This document shows, piece by piece, positions 61,919 to 64,000 of a DNA stretch of 64,000 nt. The DNA is from Paramecium pentaurelia. Its lineage: Eukaryota; Ciliophora; Oligohymenophorea; Peniculida; Parameciidae. A program made the translations under genes and the position numbers. The stretch's first letter is position 1; every line of letters starts with the position of its first letter. The notes beneath the pieces were generated by a model, which searched no databases, had not been told where the DNA came from, and saw nothing but the letters and a program-made list of their open reading frames with translations. Where the stretch lies: positions 406,385 to 470,384 of the forward strand of contig CAJJDO010000040.1 in assembly GCA_905183005.1 (NCBI GenBank), written 5' to 3'.

Positions 61919-62118
61919 TGAAAAATATAAATTGATAATTTTTAATAAATAAATAATGTGGTTATATCATTCATTTATCATGATAAGTAAGTTTACTTTA
62001 TCTTAGTAACATATTCTCTATCACATTGATCAATTTAATTTGAACTATATTCATAAACACAAATAATTCTACATGGTTTTAATATCATAGAGTCCACTAT
62101 TTAATTGTAAATCATACA

Positions 62119-62659
62119 TCATAGACTTTTCTTGTATTAAAAAATTTATTTAAGAGTTTTAACTAATTTGCTTTCTATCCTTTTAATGTCTTCAAAATAT
62201 TATTGTTTCAAAATTTCTATATCTGTTTCATCTAATTTTAATTGTAATTTAATCATCCCATTCTCTAATTGCACTTAATTAACCTTATTTGTTCTTATTA
62301 TAATTGATATTGTATTATGCAATTTTGTTAATTGAATGTTAATCCGATATAATTTTATGATAAGATTGTTAGGTTTTCTTTTGAATAGTATAATCCCAAG
62401 AAATAACTATAAGGTTTTTTGATCTTATAATGAATTTCAACAATTGTCTTGATATTTGAGAATCAATTAGATGCTAAATAAATTCATTAATTTGACAAAT
62501 TACAACCTCTTACAACAATATATCATTTTCATTTTCAAACTTAAATGTAGAGTTTTGAAATTAAAATATGAGAAACTAATTTATTTTATATGAATAAATC
62601 TAATCAATTCTATAAATTAATAGAAGTATGAGAATTTGTTATTTTTAATATATTTTCAT
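62119..62659 (-). CDS. Hypothetical protein (173 aa)
   Basis: ATG 62659 to TGA 62119 with one 19-nt intron (GTTAAT...AATTAG), giving 174 codons. The protein is helical, with an early hydrophobic stretch (QILILLLIYRI) and a C-terminal coil (LDETDIEILKQQYFEDIKRIESKL). The intron is at the lower size limit and starts GTT, so the joint is not secure; the two exons are individually convincing. No family was recognised. Confidence 0.5.
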
Positions 62660-62750
62660 TATCTACATGATACATAATAACTATATTACTTACTAACATA
62701 TATGTATAATTTATAAAAATTGAGATTTCGTCACTATTTTAATATAATTA

Positions 62751-63412
62751 ATGAGCAAAAGTTTAGGAACTCCGATAAAATTAGTAGTCATAGGAGATGG
62801 TACAGTAGGCAAAACTTGTGCACTTTTGACGTACTTTTAGATTAATAATTAAGTTACACTACTGGTAAATTCCCTGAAGACTACATCCCTACAATCTTTG
62901 AAAATTATAGTGCATCTATCACTATTGATGGCAAAAAGGTTAATTTGGGTTTATGGGATACTGCAGGTTAGGAGGATTTTAAATAAATTCGACCATTGAG
63001 TTATCCAAATACAGATGTATTTCTATTGTTTTTTGCTGTCAATGAATAATCTTCATATATTAATGCGTAATAAAAAGTAAATTAAGTTTAATATGCATAT
63101 CAAGTGGTATCCTGAATTGAGATCAGCCTTAAATAATGTGCCAATAATTATTGTAGGCAGTAAAATTGACTTGAGATAAAATGATAATAAATGTGTGCAA
63201 AGAGAATCGGTATACATTTTTTAGTACAATTAAAGGCCAAAAGAATGGCAGATTAATTAGGATGTCTTTATTTGGAATGTTCGGCAAAGGATAAAATAGG
63301 ACTGAATGAATTATTTGAAGAGGCTGTTAGAACTGCATTAAGATCAAAGAAACCAAATAGAGCTTAAGAAGAGAGTAAATAAAATAAGGACAAGAGCTGC
63401 CAATTAATTTGA
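62751..63412 (+). CDS. Rho/Rac-family small GTPase
   Basis: A 192-residue GTPase with introns of 23, 28 and 32 nt. G1 is GDGTVGKTC, switch I ends YIPTIFENY with the Thr, G3 is WDTAGQED followed by the Rho-type IRPLSYPNTDVFLLFF, and the C-terminus is KDKSCQLI, a CaaX box with Leu-Ile favouring geranylgeranylation. The G4 motif is SKID where the family has N/TKxD, and the Rho insert is very short. The 32-nt intron begins GTGTGC; alternative splicing there would change the segment before ECSAKDK (G5). Acts in actin and membrane traffic regulation. Confidence 0.88.
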
Positions 63413-63461
63413 ATTATTAATTTTATTATCAATAAAATTAAATATTATTAGTAAATCTATT

Positions 63462-64000
63462 ATGACAGAGGAACATTGTGATTATGTATTCAAATTTATA
63501 ATAATTGGCAATGGAAATTGTGGCAAAACAAGTCTTCTATATCATTATATTCATGGAACATGTAATTTATCAGATCAAATAAGAAATATCTAATGTAAAA
63601 TAGACATTGGGTGTTGAATTTTCATCTAAAATAGTACAAGTGAATCAAAAAAAGATTAAGATGTAATTGTGGGATACAGCAGGTCAAGAGAGATATAGAG
63701 CATTAACAAAAGGTTATTATAGAGGAGCATTAGGAGCCCTAATAGTCTTTGACATTACTAAGTATATATTAACAGTAATTTAGTTCAGCATCTTTTGAAG
63801 CCTTGTAAGAATGGATTAAATATGCAAGAGATTACTCAAAACCTTCTATTTAGATTATTATTATTGGAAATAAGGCTGATTTGGATAAGGAAAGGTATAT
63901 TTGTAATTTTTAAATTGAGAACCATTTCTCAATAAGCTGCCAAATAGTTTTGTTAAGAAAATGAAGTTCAATATATTGAAACTAGTGCAACAACTGGTTA
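63462..64000 (+). CDS. Rab-family small GTPase, 5' part
   Basis: Starts at 63462, 49 bp after the Rho gene, and runs off the right edge. G1 is GNGNCGKTS, the effector region reads VKQTLGVEFSSKI, G3 is WDTAGQERYRALTKGYYRGALGAL, G4 is GNKADLD and G5 is ETSATTG; WDTAGQERYR and the YYRGA motif are diagnostic of Rab. Closest by eye to Rab4/Rab2-type. Introns of 22, 22 and 25 nt; the last (63895-63919) ends GAG. The prenylated C-terminus is outside the window. Confidence 0.9.

Noticed and set aside
1..64000. Bacterial-style operons, ribosome binding sites, CRISPR or insertion sequences
   Set aside because: Close same-strand genes exist, but spliceosomal introns, the ciliate code and the gene families show a eukaryotic nuclear genome. 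No direct-repeat arrays or transposase were seen.
1..64000. Telomere repeats or chromosome-end signals
   Set aside because: No C4A2/C3A3-type repeat runs were found at either edge; both edges cut through genes.

Overview
The window looks like a gene-dense piece of a ciliate somatic (macronuclear) genome, most probably Paramecium. The sequence is extremely AT-rich. Long reading frames exist only if TAA and TAG are read as glutamine and TGA is the sole stop. The frames are interrupted by very short introns (about 19-35 nt, mostly GTA...TAG), and neighbouring genes are often only tens of bases apart. No bacterial features, tRNA, rRNA, CRISPR array, transposon or telomere repeat was seen. All models were built by hand with the ciliate code; for most of them total length minus introns is an exact multiple of three.

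Layout. 1-9.0 kb: 3' end of an acidic LRR (ANP32-like) gene, an NT-C2/coiled-coil gene next to an EF-hand gene, a CDP-alcohol phosphotransferase, a coiled-coil gene, a RING gene and a membrane protein. 9.3-22.8 kb: a PH plus permuted-papain gene head to head with alpha-SNAP, a small gene, a double-PX protein, a ULK-like kinase, a small secreted protein, a large ankyrin protein, eIF5A and a CMGC kinase. 23.0-28 kb: a HOOK-like coiled-coil protein, a MORN protein and small unknown genes. 28.0-33.5 kb: one very large GRAM-VASt (Lam/Aster-type) gene carrying a 114-codon polyglutamine tract. 33.7-45.3 kb: a small gene, a p24/GOLD cargo receptor, a 1,891-residue multi-membrane protein resembling the TmcB family, an unknown gene, a secreted Cys-rich protein, a PTEN/auxilin-type phosphatase-domain protein and RER1. 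45.3-64 kb: several coiled-coil, Gln-rich and membrane proteins, V-ATPase subunit E, a MORN-IQ protein, a Rho-family GTPase and the start of a Rab gene.

Themes. Many recognisable genes serve membrane traffic and lipid handling: alpha-SNAP, PX, p24, RER1, Rab, Rho, PTEN-like, GRAM-VASt, CDP-alcohol phosphotransferase, HOOK and V-ATPase E. Ciliates have no general operons, so this is a neighbourhood rather than a demonstrated functional cluster. Coiled-coil, MORN and EF-hand proteins fit a cortical or ciliary cell. Three genes have a predicted N-myristoylation/palmitoylation start (MG..C). The least certain areas are 26.7-27.6 kb (overlapping open frames), 55.2-55.5 kb, and the first exons of the genes at 5.3-6.3 kb and 6.4 kb.
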